A stretch of DNA of 64,000 nt from FEN-1219 sp035548835 (GTDB lineage Bacteria > Pseudomonadota > Gammaproteobacteria > Steroidobacterales > Rariloculaceae): contig DASZSB010000194.1 of assembly GCA_035548835.1 (NCBI GenBank), positions 1 through 64,000 on the forward strand, written 5' to 3'. How positions within the stretch are numbered: the stretch's first letter is position 1; each line of letters begins with the position of its first letter. Both the position numbers and the translations under genes were made by a program. Below are positions 8,638-16,972 of this stretch, piece by piece. The notes below the pieces were generated by a model. It was not told the origin of the DNA. It made no database searches and saw only the letters and a program-made list of their open reading frames with translations.

Positions 8638-9765
8638 TTATGACACAGGCCCCACGTTCGCGGTCTCGAGCTCGGCGGCCGCCACGGCCGCAAACTGCCC
8701 AGCCTCGATGCCGGCGCGCAGCCGCGCCATGAGCTGCTGATAGAAGTACAGGTTGTGGAGCGTGGCGAGCCTCGCCCCCAGAATCTCGTTGCATTGCTGC
8801 AGGTGGCGCAGGTACGAGCGGGAGTAATTCCGGCACGCATAGCAGCCGCAGCGCGGGTCGATGGGCCCCGTGTCCGCCTGGAACCGGCTGTTGCGGATGT
8901 TCAACGGCCCCTCGCTCGTGAACAGCTGGCCGTTGCGGGCGTGGCGCGTGGGGATCACGCAGTCGAACATGTCGATGCCGCGCGCCACGGCCTTCACGAG
9001 GTCGGCCGGGGTGCCCACGCCCATGAGGTAGCGCGGCCGATCGGCCGGCAGCGCCGGCGCGAGCCCCTCGAGCACCGCCAGGCGCTCCTCTTCCGGCTCG
9101 CCGACGGCGAGGCCGCCCACGGCGTACCCCGGAAACCCGATCTCGACGAGCCCGGCCAGGGACTGTTGCCGCAGATCGTGATGCACGCCGCCCTGCACGA
9201 TGCCGAACAGCGCGGCGTCGCTGCCGGTGCCCCGTTTCAGCGCCTCGAAGGCGGCGCGGCTGCGCCTCGCCCAGCGCAACGACAGCTGCATGGACTCGCG
9301 GGCCGCCGCGCGGTCCGCCGGGTACGCCGTGCACTCGTCGAACACCATGACGATGTCGGCCCCGAGCGCGTCCTGCATCTCGACCGAGCGCTCGGGCGTG
9401 AGCTCGATCAGGTCGCCGTTGACGGGCGAGCGGAACTCGACGCCCTTCTCCGTGATCTTGCGCAGGCTCTTCAGGCTCCAGACCTGAAAGCCGCCGGAAT
9501 CGGTAAGGATCGGTCGCTGCCAGTGCATGAAGCCGTGCAGCCCGCCGTGCGCGCGGATCACGTCGATGCCGGGGCGCAGCAACAGGTGGAACGTATTGCC
9601 GAGCACTATCTCGGCGCCTATGGCCTCGAGCTCCTCGGGCGTCATGGCCTTGACCGTGCCGTACGTGCCGACGGGCATGAACGCCGGCGTCTCGATCGTT
9701 CCGCGGCGGAAGCCGATGCGGCCGCGGCGCGCGGCGCCGTCGGTACGAAGCAACTCAAACCGCAT
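8638..9765 (-). CDS. tgt: tRNA-guanine transglycosylase
   Basis: 375 residues from the ATG at 9765 (MRFELLRTDG), exactly the E. coli length. It exchanges G34 for preQ1 in queuosine tRNAs. Visible motifs are TDSGGFQVWSL, FDECTAYPAD with the nucleophile-region aspartate, the GGLAVGE segment and the zinc site CGCYACRNYSRSYLRHL. The start overlaps the queA end by 11 bases, and yajC-secD follow, the standard order. Confidence 0.97.
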   Translation of the reverse strand: MRFELLRTDGAARRGRIGFRRGTIETPAFMPVGTYGTVKAMTPEELEAIGAEIVLGNTFHLLLRPGIDVIRAHGGLHGFMHWQRPILTDSGGFQVWSLKSLRKITEKGVEFRSPVNGDLIELTPERSVEMQDALGADIVMVFDECTAYPADRAAARESMQLSLRWARRSRAAFEALKRGTGSDAALFGIVQGGVHHDLRQQSLAGLVEIGFPGYAVGGLAVGEPEEERLAVLEGLAPALPADRPRYLMGVGTPADLVKAVARGIDMFDCVIPTRHARNGQLFTSEGPLNIRNSRFQADTGPIDPRCGCYACRNYSRSYLRHLQQCNEILGARLATLHNLYFYQQLMARLRAGIEAGQFAAVAAAELETANVGPVS

Positions 9766-10804
9766 GGGTGGAAGCGCGCGCGGCGCGCGCCGGCGTGACG
9801 AACATGGCGTCGCCGTAGCTGAAGAACCGGTAACGTTGCGCGACGGCGTGGCGATAGGCCGCGAGCGTGGCATCCCGGCCCGCGAACGCGCATACGAGCA
9901 TCAGCAGCGACGACTCGGGCAGGTGGAAGTTCGTCACCATGGCATCGACGACCCGAAACCCGAAGCCGGGGTAGATGAACAGCCGGCTGTCGCCGGCGAA
10001 CGGCGCGAGCTCGCCGCCGCGCGCGGCCGTCTCGAGCGCCCGCACGCTCGTGGTGCCCACAGCCACGACGCGGCCACCGCGCGCGCGGCAGCGCGCCACC
10101 GCGGCGCAGGTCTGCGCCGACACTTCCAGCCACTCCGCATGCAGCTCATGGTCCTCCACCCGATCCGTCCGGACGGGCGCGAACGTACCGGCACCGACGT
10201 GCAAGGTCAAAAACGCGCGCTCCACGCCGAGCGTTTCGAGCTTCGCGAGCGTCGCGGCATCGAAGTGCAACCCGGCGGTCGGTGCGGCCACGGCGCCCGG
10301 CGCGCGCGCGAACACCGTCTGGTAGCGCTCGCGATCCGCGTCACCGGCCGCGCGCTCGATATACGGCGGCAGCGGCACCTGTCCGTGCGCCTCGAGGAAC
10401 GGCACGAGGTCGCGATCGAGCTCGAGCTCGAACAACGCACCGTCGCGCCCCAGCACGCGGGCCCGCGCCGCACCGGGCAGCTCGAGCTCGCTGCCCGCCT
10501 TGGGCTTGTGACTCGCCTTGAGCTGCACCAGCGCGCGGCGCGGGCCGAGCAGCCGCTCGAGCAGCAGCTCGACACGGCCGCCGCTCGGCTTGCGCGCCAT
10601 GACCCGCGCCGGCAGCACGCGCGTGTCGTTGAACACCAGCAGGTCGCCGGGGCGCAGCAACGCGGGCAGATCCGTGAACAGCCGGTCGCTCACGGCGCCC
10701 GTGCCGCCGTCGAGCACGAGCAGACGGCTCGCACTGCGCTCGGGCAGCGGCGCTTGGGCGATGAGCTCCTGGGGCAGCTCGAAATTGAATTCGCTCCGAC
10801 GCAT
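9755..10804 (-). CDS. queA: S-adenosylmethionine:tRNA ribosyltransferase-isomerase QueA
   Basis: 349 residues. It converts preQ1 in tRNA to epoxyqueuosine using the ribosyl part of SAM. Family motifs are FELPQELIAQAPLP, VFNDTRVLPARV, PLPPYI and HVGAGTFAPVRTD, with FNHFHLP-like TNFHLPESSLLMLV near the end. It overlaps tgt by 11 bases and starts the queA-tgt-yajC-secD run. The PDZ gene ends 18 bases upstream on the same strand. Confidence 0.97.
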   Translation of the reverse strand: MRRSEFNFELPQELIAQAPLPERSASRLLVLDGGTGAVSDRLFTDLPALLRPGDLLVFNDTRVLPARVMARKPSGGRVELLLERLLGPRRALVQLKASHKPKAGSELELPGAARARVLGRDGALFELELDRDLVPFLEAHGQVPLPPYIERAAGDADRERYQTVFARAPGAVAAPTAGLHFDAATLAKLETLGVERAFLTLHVGAGTFAPVRTDRVEDHELHAEWLEVSAQTCAAVARCRARGGRVVAVGTTSVRALETAARGGELAPFAGDSRLFIYPGFGFRVVDAMVTNFHLPESSLLMLVCAFAGRDATLAAYRHAVAQRYRFFSYGDAMFVTPARAARASTHAV

Positions 10805-10822
10805 CGGAGCGAAATTCTAGCG

Positions 10823-11734
10823 TCAACGCCGCGCTTCGGCCGGAACTTTCCCTTCGAGCGTCTCGCGCTTCTGATGACGCAGCACGACGATGTGCAACGT
10901 TTCGCCGGGCTCGAAGCTCGCGAGGATGCGCATCGCGTGCTCGGGCGACGTGGGCTTGCGACCGTCGATCTCGAGGATCACGTCGCCGTCCATGAGCGCC
11001 ACCGCGGCGTTCTCCGGCGCCCGCACCACGAGCAACCCTTCGCTGGTGCCGAAGTACTGCCCGAGCCCGGGGCTCAGCGTCGCGAGCTTGAGGTCCGCCC
11101 ACGCGTTGTGGCGCCAGAACATGTCCGGCCACGAGCCTGGCCCCGGGAGGTTCGGCATGTCCGGCAGGAACGAATTCCACTGCTGCCCGCGTGCCTTCAC
11201 GTGCACCGTGCGGTAGTCGCCGCCGCGCAGCACGCGCAGCTCGACGTCGTCGCCGGGCGCGACGTTGGCCATCTGGCCGAGCAGCGCCTGCGAGGGCGAC
11301 TGCCGGGCGGCGCCGGCGGCAGGCGGTGTCGCGAGCTCCGCCCCATCCATGGCCACTATCGTGTCGCCGATCACAAGCCCCGCGTCGGCGCCGGGCCCGT
11401 TCGGAGTCACTCCCGTGATGCGGGCGCCGAGCTCCGTATCCTCGATCGCGACGCCGAGCACACCGCGCGGGGGCCCGAAACGGAACTGCCGCGTGACGTC
11501 CTTCACCACCGGATCCACGAGCTGCGCCGACAGCCGCGCGACGTCACGCGCCGCTGCCTGCAGTTGCTCCCGCGCCTTCTGCAGCTCGCGCCTGAGCTCC
11601 ACCTGATTGCGCTGCGCCTCGGCCTGCTCGCGCGCCGCGGGCGCCCGCTCGCTCTGGGGGAACGCGGCCGGCGCACACACCGAGGTCAGCAAGGCCAGTG
11701 TGGCGGGCGTCAACAATCGTGCGTGCGTCCTCAT
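10823..11734 (-). CDS. Exported PDZ-domain protein linked to ECF sigma/anti-sigma pair
   Basis: 303 residues from the ATG at 11734, chosen because a GGAG lies 8 bases before it and the next residues form a signal peptide (residues 1-25); an ATG at 11785 would bury that. An alpha-helical, probably coiled-coil stretch follows (about 30-75). Two PDZ-like domains then appear, the first from FGPPRGVLGVAIED and the second from LATLSPGLGQYFGT. I see no HDC or GNSGG protease motif, so it is not a DegP/DegS enzyme. It may sense misfolded envelope proteins for the upstream regulators; that is inference. Confidence 0.75.
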   Translation of the reverse strand: MRTHARLLTPATLALLTSVCAPAAFPQSERAPAAREQAEAQRNQVELRRELQKAREQLQAAARDVARLSAQLVDPVVKDVTRQFRFGPPRGVLGVAIEDTELGARITGVTPNGPGADAGLVIGDTIVAMDGAELATPPAAGAARQSPSQALLGQMANVAPGDDVELRVLRGGDYRTVHVKARGQQWNSFLPDMPNLPGPGSWPDMFWRHNAWADLKLATLSPGLGQYFGTSEGLLVVRAPENAAVALMDGDVILEIDGRKPTSPEHAMRILASFEPGETLHIVVLRHQKRETLEGKVPAEARR

Positions 11735-11756
11735 GCTGATTCTCCGCAAACAGCCT

Positions 11757-12401
11757 CTAGTAGCCACCGCTCTGCGCTTCGGCATAGCGAACGTTCACGA
11801 GCGCGTTCATGAGCTCGACGCGGTCGCTCCACAGCGCCGCCTGCTGCGGAACGGGCAGCTTGCGTGCCGCGCCGTACACGAGCTGCTCGTCGACGAACGC
11901 GATGCGGTCCTCGAGGCCGGCGATCGTGCTGGCCGTGGCCCCCGTCATCAGCGGCGACTGCGCCGGCAGCTCGGCCAGCAACCGTTCCAGCCGCGCGGAC
12001 TCCTCGACCAACGCGCCATACGAGCCGGCGGCCGGCAGCGGTGTTTCGAGCTCGCGCCCCGCAACGACCGGGACCGGCGCGGCTTCGCCGTCGTCGCCGG
12101 GACCGCCGGACGTCGTCACGTACGCGATGGCGGCGGTTGCGACCGCGGCAACTCCGGCGCCGGCCACCAACCACGACCGGCGACTGCGGACCACGCCGTT
12201 CGCCTTCTCGGCGGCGAGCACGCGATCCAGCACCTCGGGCGGCGCCTCGAGCATCTGCAGCGACCGCAGCGCGCGCTGCATGCGCTGCAGACGCGCGATC
12301 TCGCATCCATAGGCGGGCGTCGCTTCTATCTTCGCGCGCGCTCGCGCATCGAGCGGCTCGCCATCGCGCAACGCTAACAGGTCTTCAGTACTGGGGCGCA
12401 T
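11757..12401 (-). CDS. Probable membrane-bound anti-sigma factor
   Basis: 214 residues. The N-terminal cytoplasmic helical part (1-75) is followed by one membrane helix at about 77-95 (WLVAGAGVAAVATAAIAYV) and a periplasmic region of roughly 115 residues. It has one cysteine (C33), so the HxxxCxxC zinc motif of ZAS anti-sigma factors is absent. The call rests on topology and its position directly after an ECF sigma gene that it overlaps by 28 bases. The PDZ gene follows 22 bases later. Confidence 0.7.
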   Translation of the reverse strand: MRPSTEDLLALRDGEPLDARARAKIEATPAYGCEIARLQRMQRALRSLQMLEAPPEVLDRVLAAEKANGVVRSRRSWLVAGAGVAAVATAAIAYVTTSGGPGDDGEAAPVPVVAGRELETPLPAAGSYGALVEESARLERLLAELPAQSPLMTGATASTIAGLEDRIAFVDEQLVYGAARKLPVPQQAALWSDRVELMNALVNVRYAEAQSGGY

Positions 12402-12964
12402 AGATCCGATTCGCTCTCTTCCTCACCGGACTCGAGCAGCACGCGCAGGCGCTCGTGAGCGCGCGCGAGCTGCGATTTCGAAAAGCTGGCCGTGTAACCC
12501 AGCATGGCGCCGATTTCCTTGTGCGTGTGCCCTTCCACGTCGTGGAGCCACACGACAGCGCGAGCCATGTGGGGCAGCGCATCGAGCGCGCGCTCGAGCG
12601 CGATCTGCTCGTCGACGGCGGCGGACCGCGCGGGCGCCTCGCTCAGGATGTCCTCGCCGTCGACGCACCGCCGCGACATCCACCCCGAGCGCAGGTACAT
12701 CAGGCATTTGTTGATGGCGATGCGTTTGACCCAGAACCCGAGATCGGCTTCGCCGCGGTACGTGCCGATCTTGCGGAACACCTCGATGAAGGTGTCCTGC
12801 AGCACGTCCTCCGCGGCGGCCCTGGACGCGAGCATGCGCCGCGCGAGCGTGAACACCACGCTGCCGAACAGCGCGTAGAGCTCCGAATGCGCGTCGCGGT
12901 CGCCGCGCTGGGCGCGCGCGAGCAGAACGGAATCGACCTTCGGCGGCGGTTTCGGTGGCAGCAC
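12374..12964 (-). CDS. ECF-subfamily RNA polymerase sigma factor
   Basis: 196 residues. Region 2 covers about 28-95, with AAEDVLQDTFIEVFRKIGTYRGEA and FWVKRIAINKCLMYLR. Region 4 covers about 125-180, with ALPHMARAVVWLHDVEGHTHKEIGAMLG. There is no region 3 between them, the ECF layout. It starts the sigma/anti-sigma/PDZ unit and overlaps the anti-sigma gene. No consensus autoregulatory promoter could be assigned by eye. Confidence 0.9.
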   Translation of the reverse strand: MLPPKPPPKVDSVLLARAQRGDRDAHSELYALFGSVVFTLARRMLASRAAAEDVLQDTFIEVFRKIGTYRGEADLGFWVKRIAINKCLMYLRSGWMSRRCVDGEDILSEAPARSAAVDEQIALERALDALPHMARAVVWLHDVEGHTHKEIGAMLGYTASFSKSQLARAHERLRVLLESGEEESESDLCAPVLKTC

Positions 12965-13053
12965 GACTGCTTTTAGATGCTACGGGCGTGAAAAGGGTCG
13001 CGCCGTGCTTTTCGCTGGTAGAATGCGCGCGTTGGCGCTATAAGGTCCCGCGT

Positions 13054-13360
13054 GCCCGAGTGGCGGAATTGGTAGACGCAGTGGACTCAGACTGAATTTG
13101 AGCCCTCCGGGGGAAACCCCGAAGGTGAAGCCCGTCAAAGTCGGCGAAGGCCCTGGACACCCGGTCCGAGCTAATGCCGAGCCAAACCCCGGAGCGGGGA
13201 AGGTGTAGAGAGCAGACGGCGGGCACCTAAGGCCGCAAGGCTAGGGTGAAGGCGTGCTCCAGACCACGAACGTCGCGCGAGCGACGGCGGCGAAAGCCGA
13301 AGTGGCACGAAAATCCACCGCCTAAACAGCGTGTCGGTTCGACTCCGACCTCGGGCACCA
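13054..13360 (+). tRNA. tRNA-Leu(CAA), split in the anticodon by a group I intron
   Basis: The exons are 13054-13088 and 13310-13360. Acceptor strands GCCCGAG (13054-13060) and CTCGGGC (13350-13356) pair over 7 bp and are followed by A and an encoded CCA. The D-loop reads AATTGGTAGACGC. Anticodon stem GTGGA/TCCAC closes a 7-base loop that becomes CTCAAAA after splicing, giving anticodon CAA. The class II variable arm is CGC-CTAAACA-GCG, and the T-arm is GTCGG/CCGAC with loop TTCGACT. The long variable arm and D-loop fit leucine. A TAGAAT at 13019-13024 followed by GCGCGCG resembles a stable-RNA -10 and discriminator. Confidence 0.93.
13089..13309 (+). ncRNA. Self-splicing group I intron (subgroup IC3-like) inside tRNA-Leu
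   Basis: 221 nt lying between anticodon positions 34 and 35 and ending in the expected terminal G (13309). Core elements match the Azoarcus tRNA-Ile intron: GTCAAAGTCGGCGAAGG (P3/P4 side), ATGCCGAGCCAA, AAGGTGTAGAG..CAGACGG and GGTGAAGGCGTGCTCCAGA. P7 pairs GAGCA (13210-13214) with TGCTC (13255-13259). P6 is CCCCG/CGGGG. Two GNRA hairpins (CGTCGC-GCGA-GCGACG and GGC-GAAA-GCC) lie inside a CCAC/GTGG closing stem at the P9 end. There is no room for a homing endonuclease. Confidence 0.93.
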
Positions 13361-13430
13361 CTCTTTTTCGACCGCACCACTACCCTCGAGTCCCCGCCCC
13401 GACGTCCGCGGAACGTGAACGGAGTCTCCC

Positions 13431-13751
13431 ATGGCATGGCTGCTGCTGATCGTCGCCGGCGTTCTCGAGGTGGTATGGGCCTACTACATGAAGCAGTCGG
13501 GCGGCTTCACGAAGCTCGTGCCTTCGGTCGTCACGATCGCGACGATGATCGCGAGCTTCGTGCTGCTGTCGTTCTCGATGCGCACGCTGCCGCTCGGGAC
13601 GGCCTATGCCGTATGGACGGGCATCGGCGCGGTCGGCGCCTTCCTGGTCGGGGTATGGGTGCTCGATGAGCAGGTCAGCGCCCTGCGCGTGCTCGCAGCC
13701 GCGCTGATCGTTTCTGGCCTTGCGCTGATGAAACTCGCGAGCACCGACTGA
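13431..13751 (+). CDS. sugE: Small multidrug resistance family exporter, SugE/Gdx-like
   Basis: 106 residues with four membrane helices. The conserved membrane glutamate is E13 in VAGVLEVVWAYYMKQSGG, and the GTAYAVWTGIGAVGAFL stretch is typical of SMR proteins. The GxxEVVWA form leans toward the SugE (guanidinium exporter) branch rather than EmrE; that is judged from short motifs only. It starts 71 bases after the tRNA-Leu and is convergent with the DoxX-like gene. Confidence 0.88.
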   Translation: MAWLLLIVAGVLEVVWAYYMKQSGGFTKLVPSVVTIATMIASFVLLSFSMRTLPLGTAYAVWTGIGAVGAFLVGVWVLDEQVSALRVLAAALIVSGLALMKLASTD

Positions 13752-13764
13752 CGAAGCGCGAACC

Positions 13765-14136
13765 TCAGGCCTGCAGGGCCACGACGAAACAGCAGATCGC
13801 CCAGAACAACGGATACTCGGCGCCGCCGAAATTCCACATCCACTTGCCCGCCGACACGCGCCAGCTCGCCCACGCGGCCACCACGAGGAACAGCCCGGTC
13901 AGGCTCGCCACGTAACGCGTGTACAGATCGAAGACGAGCCCGACCGAAGCCACGATCTCGACGGCGAACGAGGCGTACAGCCAGGCGATCGGCGGCCGCA
14001 GGCCGGCCTTGTCCATGAAGCCCTTGACGAAGTCCTGGTTGCGGAACTTCACGAACAGGTGGGGCAGCAGGAAGAGCCCGCAGACGATCCGCAGAATGTT
14101 CGCGCCATGCGTCAGGTCGAAGGCCTGTTCGTGCAT
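13765..14136 (-). CDS. DoxX-family integral membrane protein
   Basis: 123 residues with four hydrophobic segments, the first ILRIVCGLFLLPHLFVKF. The small size and RI..G..F..H..K pattern fit the DoxX/DoxX-like family, whose members act in quinone-linked or oxidative-stress functions. The exact function here is unknown. It is last in a leftward series xerD-dsbC-terC-doxX with a 41-base gap after terC. Confidence 0.75.
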   Translation of the reverse strand: MHEQAFDLTHGANILRIVCGLFLLPHLFVKFRNQDFVKGFMDKAGLRPPIAWLYASFAVEIVASVGLVFDLYTRYVASLTGLFLVVAAWASWRVSAGKWMWNFGGAEYPLFWAICCFVVALQA

Positions 14137-14177
14137 CGATCCCCCAGTGCGGCCATGAACGGGCCGCCGCGCCCGAC

Positions 14178-14912
14178 TCAGGGCTCTTTCTTCTTCAGTT
14201 GCAACGGACTGCGGCCGCGCCGGATCCGCAGATTCAGCATCTCCACGACCACCGAGAACGCCATCGCGAAGTAGATGTAGCTCTTCGGTAGATGCACGTC
14301 GGCGCCCTCCGCGATCAGCGCCACGCCGATCAGCACGAGGAACGAGAGCGCGAGCATCTTGATCGTGGGGTGATCGTCGACGAAGCGGCCGATGGCACCG
14401 GCCGAGAACATCATGACGATCACGGCGATCACGATCGCCACGATCATCACGATGACGTCGTTCGCGAGCCCGACCGCCGTGATCACGGAATCGAGCGAAA
14501 ACACGATGTCGATGATCCCGATCTGGAAGATCACGCTGACGAAACCGGCGTGCCGCACCTCGTGCTCTTCGGATTGCGCGCCTTCGAGACTCGAGTGAAT
14601 CTCGAGCGTGGACTTTGCGATCAGGAACAGACCGCCGCCGATCAGGATCAGGTCACGCCCCGAGATGTCGATGCCGAATGCCGTGAACAGCGTAGATTGC
14701 AGCCGCATGATCCACGTCAGCAGCAGCAACAGCAGGATGCGCGTGCCCATCGCGAAAGCGAGACCGAGGATCCGGGCCCGCTGCCGCTGCGCCTGCGGCA
14801 AGCGGCCGACGAGGATACTGATGAAGATGATGTTGTCGACGCCGAGAACGATCTCGAGCGCGGTCAACGTGAACAGCGCAATCCACGCCTCGGGCGACGA
14901 CAGCCACTCCAT
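14178..14912 (-). CDS. TerC-family integral membrane protein
   Basis: 244 residues with about seven membrane helices. Family signatures are ALEIVLGVDNIIFISIL near the N terminus and IDIVFSLDSVITAVGL in the middle, each with acidic residues within helices. TerC proteins are proposed metal ion exporters (manganese in several bacteria) that help metalate exported enzymes. The tail RIRRGRSPLQLKKKEP is basic and cytoplasmic. It lies 21 bases after dsbC. Confidence 0.9.
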   Translation of the reverse strand: MEWLSSPEAWIALFTLTALEIVLGVDNIIFISILVGRLPQAQRQRARILGLAFAMGTRILLLLLLTWIMRLQSTLFTAFGIDISGRDLILIGGGLFLIAKSTLEIHSSLEGAQSEEHEVRHAGFVSVIFQIGIIDIVFSLDSVITAVGLANDVIVMIVAIVIAVIVMMFSAGAIGRFVDDHPTIKMLALSFLVLIGVALIAEGADVHLPKSYIYFAMAFSVVVEMLNLRIRRGRSPLQLKKKEP

Positions 14913-14933
14913 GGAACGGGAGCGAGTGGCGCG

Positions 14934-15677
14934 TTATTCGTCGATTGCGGCGTGCGGGTCGTCGAGCACCTTGGCGAGCGTATTGGGAGGCAGATAGCCG
15001 CCGATCAGCTCACCGGTCTCGGAGAACACGGCCGGCGTGCCGCGCACGCCGATTCTCTGGCCCAGCGTGTAGTGGGCCTCGACCGGCGTCTTCGCGCACT
15101 TCGCCGTGGGCACTTCGCCGCCGAGCTTCGCGCGCGTCAGCGCGGCAGCGTGATCGGGGGCGCACCACACGCCTTCGGCCTTTGCCCAGGACTCGGTATT
15201 CGGGCCCGTGCGCGGGTAGAACAGATAGTGGACCTCTATGCCGAGGGCGGTGACCTTGTCGATGTCACGGTGGAACTGCCGGCAGTAGCCGCAGTCGACG
15301 TCCGTGAATACCGTGACCACGTGCTTGACCGGCTTACCCGCGGCCGGCTTGAAGATGATCATGCTGGCGGGATCGACGCTCTTCAGCATCGCGACGCGCG
15401 CCTTGGCGCGCGTCTCTTCCGTCAGGTTCGAGCTCGTCTTCGCGTCGTAGATGTCGCCTTTGATGATGTAGCGACCGTCCGTGGTGACGTAGGCGACGTT
15501 CGAGCCAATGGCCACCTGATAGATGCCGGCCACCGGCGAGTTGCTGATGTCCTTGACCTCGATGCCGCTCAGCTGCCCCGCGAGCTGCTCCTTGGTGAGC
15601 TCCTCGGCCCCGGCGCCTGCGGCGGCCAGTGCGAGAGGCAAGAGACTCAGCGTTACGAGAGCGCGGTGTGTCTGCAC
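14934..15677 (-). CDS. dsbC: Periplasmic thiol:disulfide isomerase DsbC
   Basis: 247 residues. A signal peptide (1-24, LALAAAGAGA) is followed by the dimerisation domain (about 25-85) and a thioredoxin domain with active site CGYC at C129 and C132. The cis-proline motif is GTPAVF. It corrects wrong disulfides in exported proteins and would need DsbD. It directly follows xerD, the order seen in pseudomonads and xanthomonads. The exported proteins at 50-62 kb are rich in cysteine pairs and may be clients (inference). Confidence 0.94.
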   Translation of the reverse strand: MQTHRALVTLSLLPLALAAAGAGAEELTKEQLAGQLSGIEVKDISNSPVAGIYQVAIGSNVAYVTTDGRYIIKGDIYDAKTSSNLTEETRAKARVAMLKSVDPASMIIFKPAAGKPVKHVVTVFTDVDCGYCRQFHRDIDKVTALGIEVHYLFYPRTGPNTESWAKAEGVWCAPDHAAALTRAKLGGEVPTAKCAKTPVEAHYTLGQRIGVRGTPAVFSETGELIGGYLPPNTLAKVLDDPHAAIDE

Positions 15678-15754
15678 GGGCAGTCTCCTAATGGGAGGGA
15701 CGCGACGAGCGTCCGACGATTCTACCAGTAAAGACCGCTGCGGGAAGCGTCGGT

Positions 15755-16699
15755 TCAGCCGCGCGGGTGGTGCCGGCTGTGAAGCTCTTTCATGCGCTCA
15801 CGCGCGACGTGCGTGTAGATCTGTGTCGTCGAGACGTCGCTGTGGCCGAGCAGCAGCTGGACCACGCGCAGGTCCGCGCCGTTGTTCAGCAAATGCGTCG
15901 CGAACGCGTGCCGGACCGTGTGCGGGGACAGCTTCTTCTTGACCCCCGCCTTCTTCGCGTAGCGCTTGATGATGTGCCAGAAGGCCTGGCGCGTCATGCG
16001 GTCGCCGCGGCGCGTCGGGAACAGGTAATCGGTCTGACGCTCGAGCAGGATCTCGACGCGCGGGCCGTTCACGAACTCCTTGACCCAGTCCTGCGCTTCG
16101 TCGCCGAGCGGGATCAGCCGCTCGCGATCGCCCTTGCCGACGATCCGGAGCACGCCCTGGTTCAGGTTCACTTGACTCATCTTCAGATTGATGAGCTCCG
16201 AGACACGCACACCCGTGGCGTACAGCACCTCGAGCATCGCGCGGTCACGGTGACCCAGGGGCTCGGCGACGGTCGGGGCCGCGAGCAGAGCTTCGACCTC
16301 TTCTTCGGTCAGGGACTGCGGCAGCGCGCGGCCGATCTTCGGCATCGCGATCTGCGCCGTCGGATCCTCGCTCAGCAGCCCTTCGCGCAGCAGGTAGCGA
16401 TAGAAACGACGGAAGCTCGACAGCTGGCGAGCGGTCGAACGCGGCTTGGCCCCGGATTCGACGCGCCACGCGATGTAATCGAGAATATCCGCGCGGCTGG
16501 CCCGCGCGAGCTCGACGTTACGCGACACCAGGCGTTGGTTCAGCGCCAGCAGGTCGGCGCGATACGCGCCGAGCGTATTCTCGGACAACCCTCGCTCCAT
16601 CCAGATCGCATCGAGGAAGCGATCGATGAGCACCTTCGGGTCGCCGGGTAGACTCACACCTGCCTGAGCCGGGCTGCTGTGCAGAAAGTTGTGCGCCAT
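15755..16699 (-). CDS. xerD: Tyrosine recombinase XerD
   Basis: 314 residues. The N-terminal SAM-like domain (about 20-110, SENTLGAYRADLL) precedes the catalytic domain with R in ATGVRVSEL, K in GKGDRERLIPLG, H-x-x-R in LSPHTVRHAFATHLL, H in LLGHSDVSTTQ and Tyr in IYTHV. It resolves chromosome dimers at dif with XerC and FtsK. About the first 20 residues (AHNFLHSSPAQAG) are extra; an internal start is possible. Confidence 0.95.
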   Translation of the reverse strand: MAHNFLHSSPAQAGVSLPGDPKVLIDRFLDAIWMERGLSENTLGAYRADLLALNQRLVSRNVELARASRADILDYIAWRVESGAKPRSTARQLSSFRRFYRYLLREGLLSEDPTAQIAMPKIGRALPQSLTEEEVEALLAAPTVAEPLGHRDRAMLEVLYATGVRVSELINLKMSQVNLNQGVLRIVGKGDRERLIPLGDEAQDWVKEFVNGPRVEILLERQTDYLFPTRRGDRMTRQAFWHIIKRYAKKAGVKKKLSPHTVRHAFATHLLNNGADLRVVQLLLGHSDVSTTQIYTHVARERMKELHSRHHPRG

Positions 16700-16753
16700 T
16701 GCCTACGGTGCGGTCGCAGAATATTTTATATGATTCAACACGTTATACACATT

Positions 16754-16781
16754 CTGCAGGCCCCAATTCGGGGCGTTGCAG
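16754..16781. other. Hairpin in the AT-richer xerD-plsC divergent region
   Basis: An 11-pair hairpin with one bulged G: CTGCAGGCCCC pairs with GGGGCGTTGCAG around loop AATTC. It sits in a 273-base intergenic region. The xerD-proximal part (16715-16755, GAATATTTTATATGATTC) is clearly AT-richer than the surroundings and probably holds the xerD promoter. The hairpin lacks a T-tract, so it does not look like a terminator. Function unknown. Confidence 0.5.
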
Positions 16782-16972
16782 TGGATCGAGTATGCGTGAG
16801 CCCCAAACCCACCTGCGTGACCGTCTTCACAGAAGGCCGGCAGCGTTAACATAAAGAGAAGCGTGTCACAGAAAGCCGGCGAAAAAGTGTCTGGGGTGTC
16901 GCTACCGTGCGACGCGTGCTTTGACATAAACGTCGCGTTGGCGCGACTCGGCGCCACATCGGCCGCCTCGAC

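Noticed and set aside
10823..11734. DegP/DegS-type serine protease
   Set aside because: PDZ domains are present but no trypsin-like catalytic triad or GNSGG motif is visible.
12956..12975. Possible second sigma-54 site (TGGCAG-CACGA-CTGCT) upstream of tRNA-Leu
   Set aside because: It overlaps the start of the sigma-factor gene, deviates at two consensus bases and would drive a stable RNA, which is not typical for sigma-54.
13081..13091. Reading the tRNA anticodon as CAG (loop CTCAGAA)
   Set aside because: It would require an intron ending in A rather than the invariant G, and would break the match with known group I 3' ends. CAA with a terminal G fits better.
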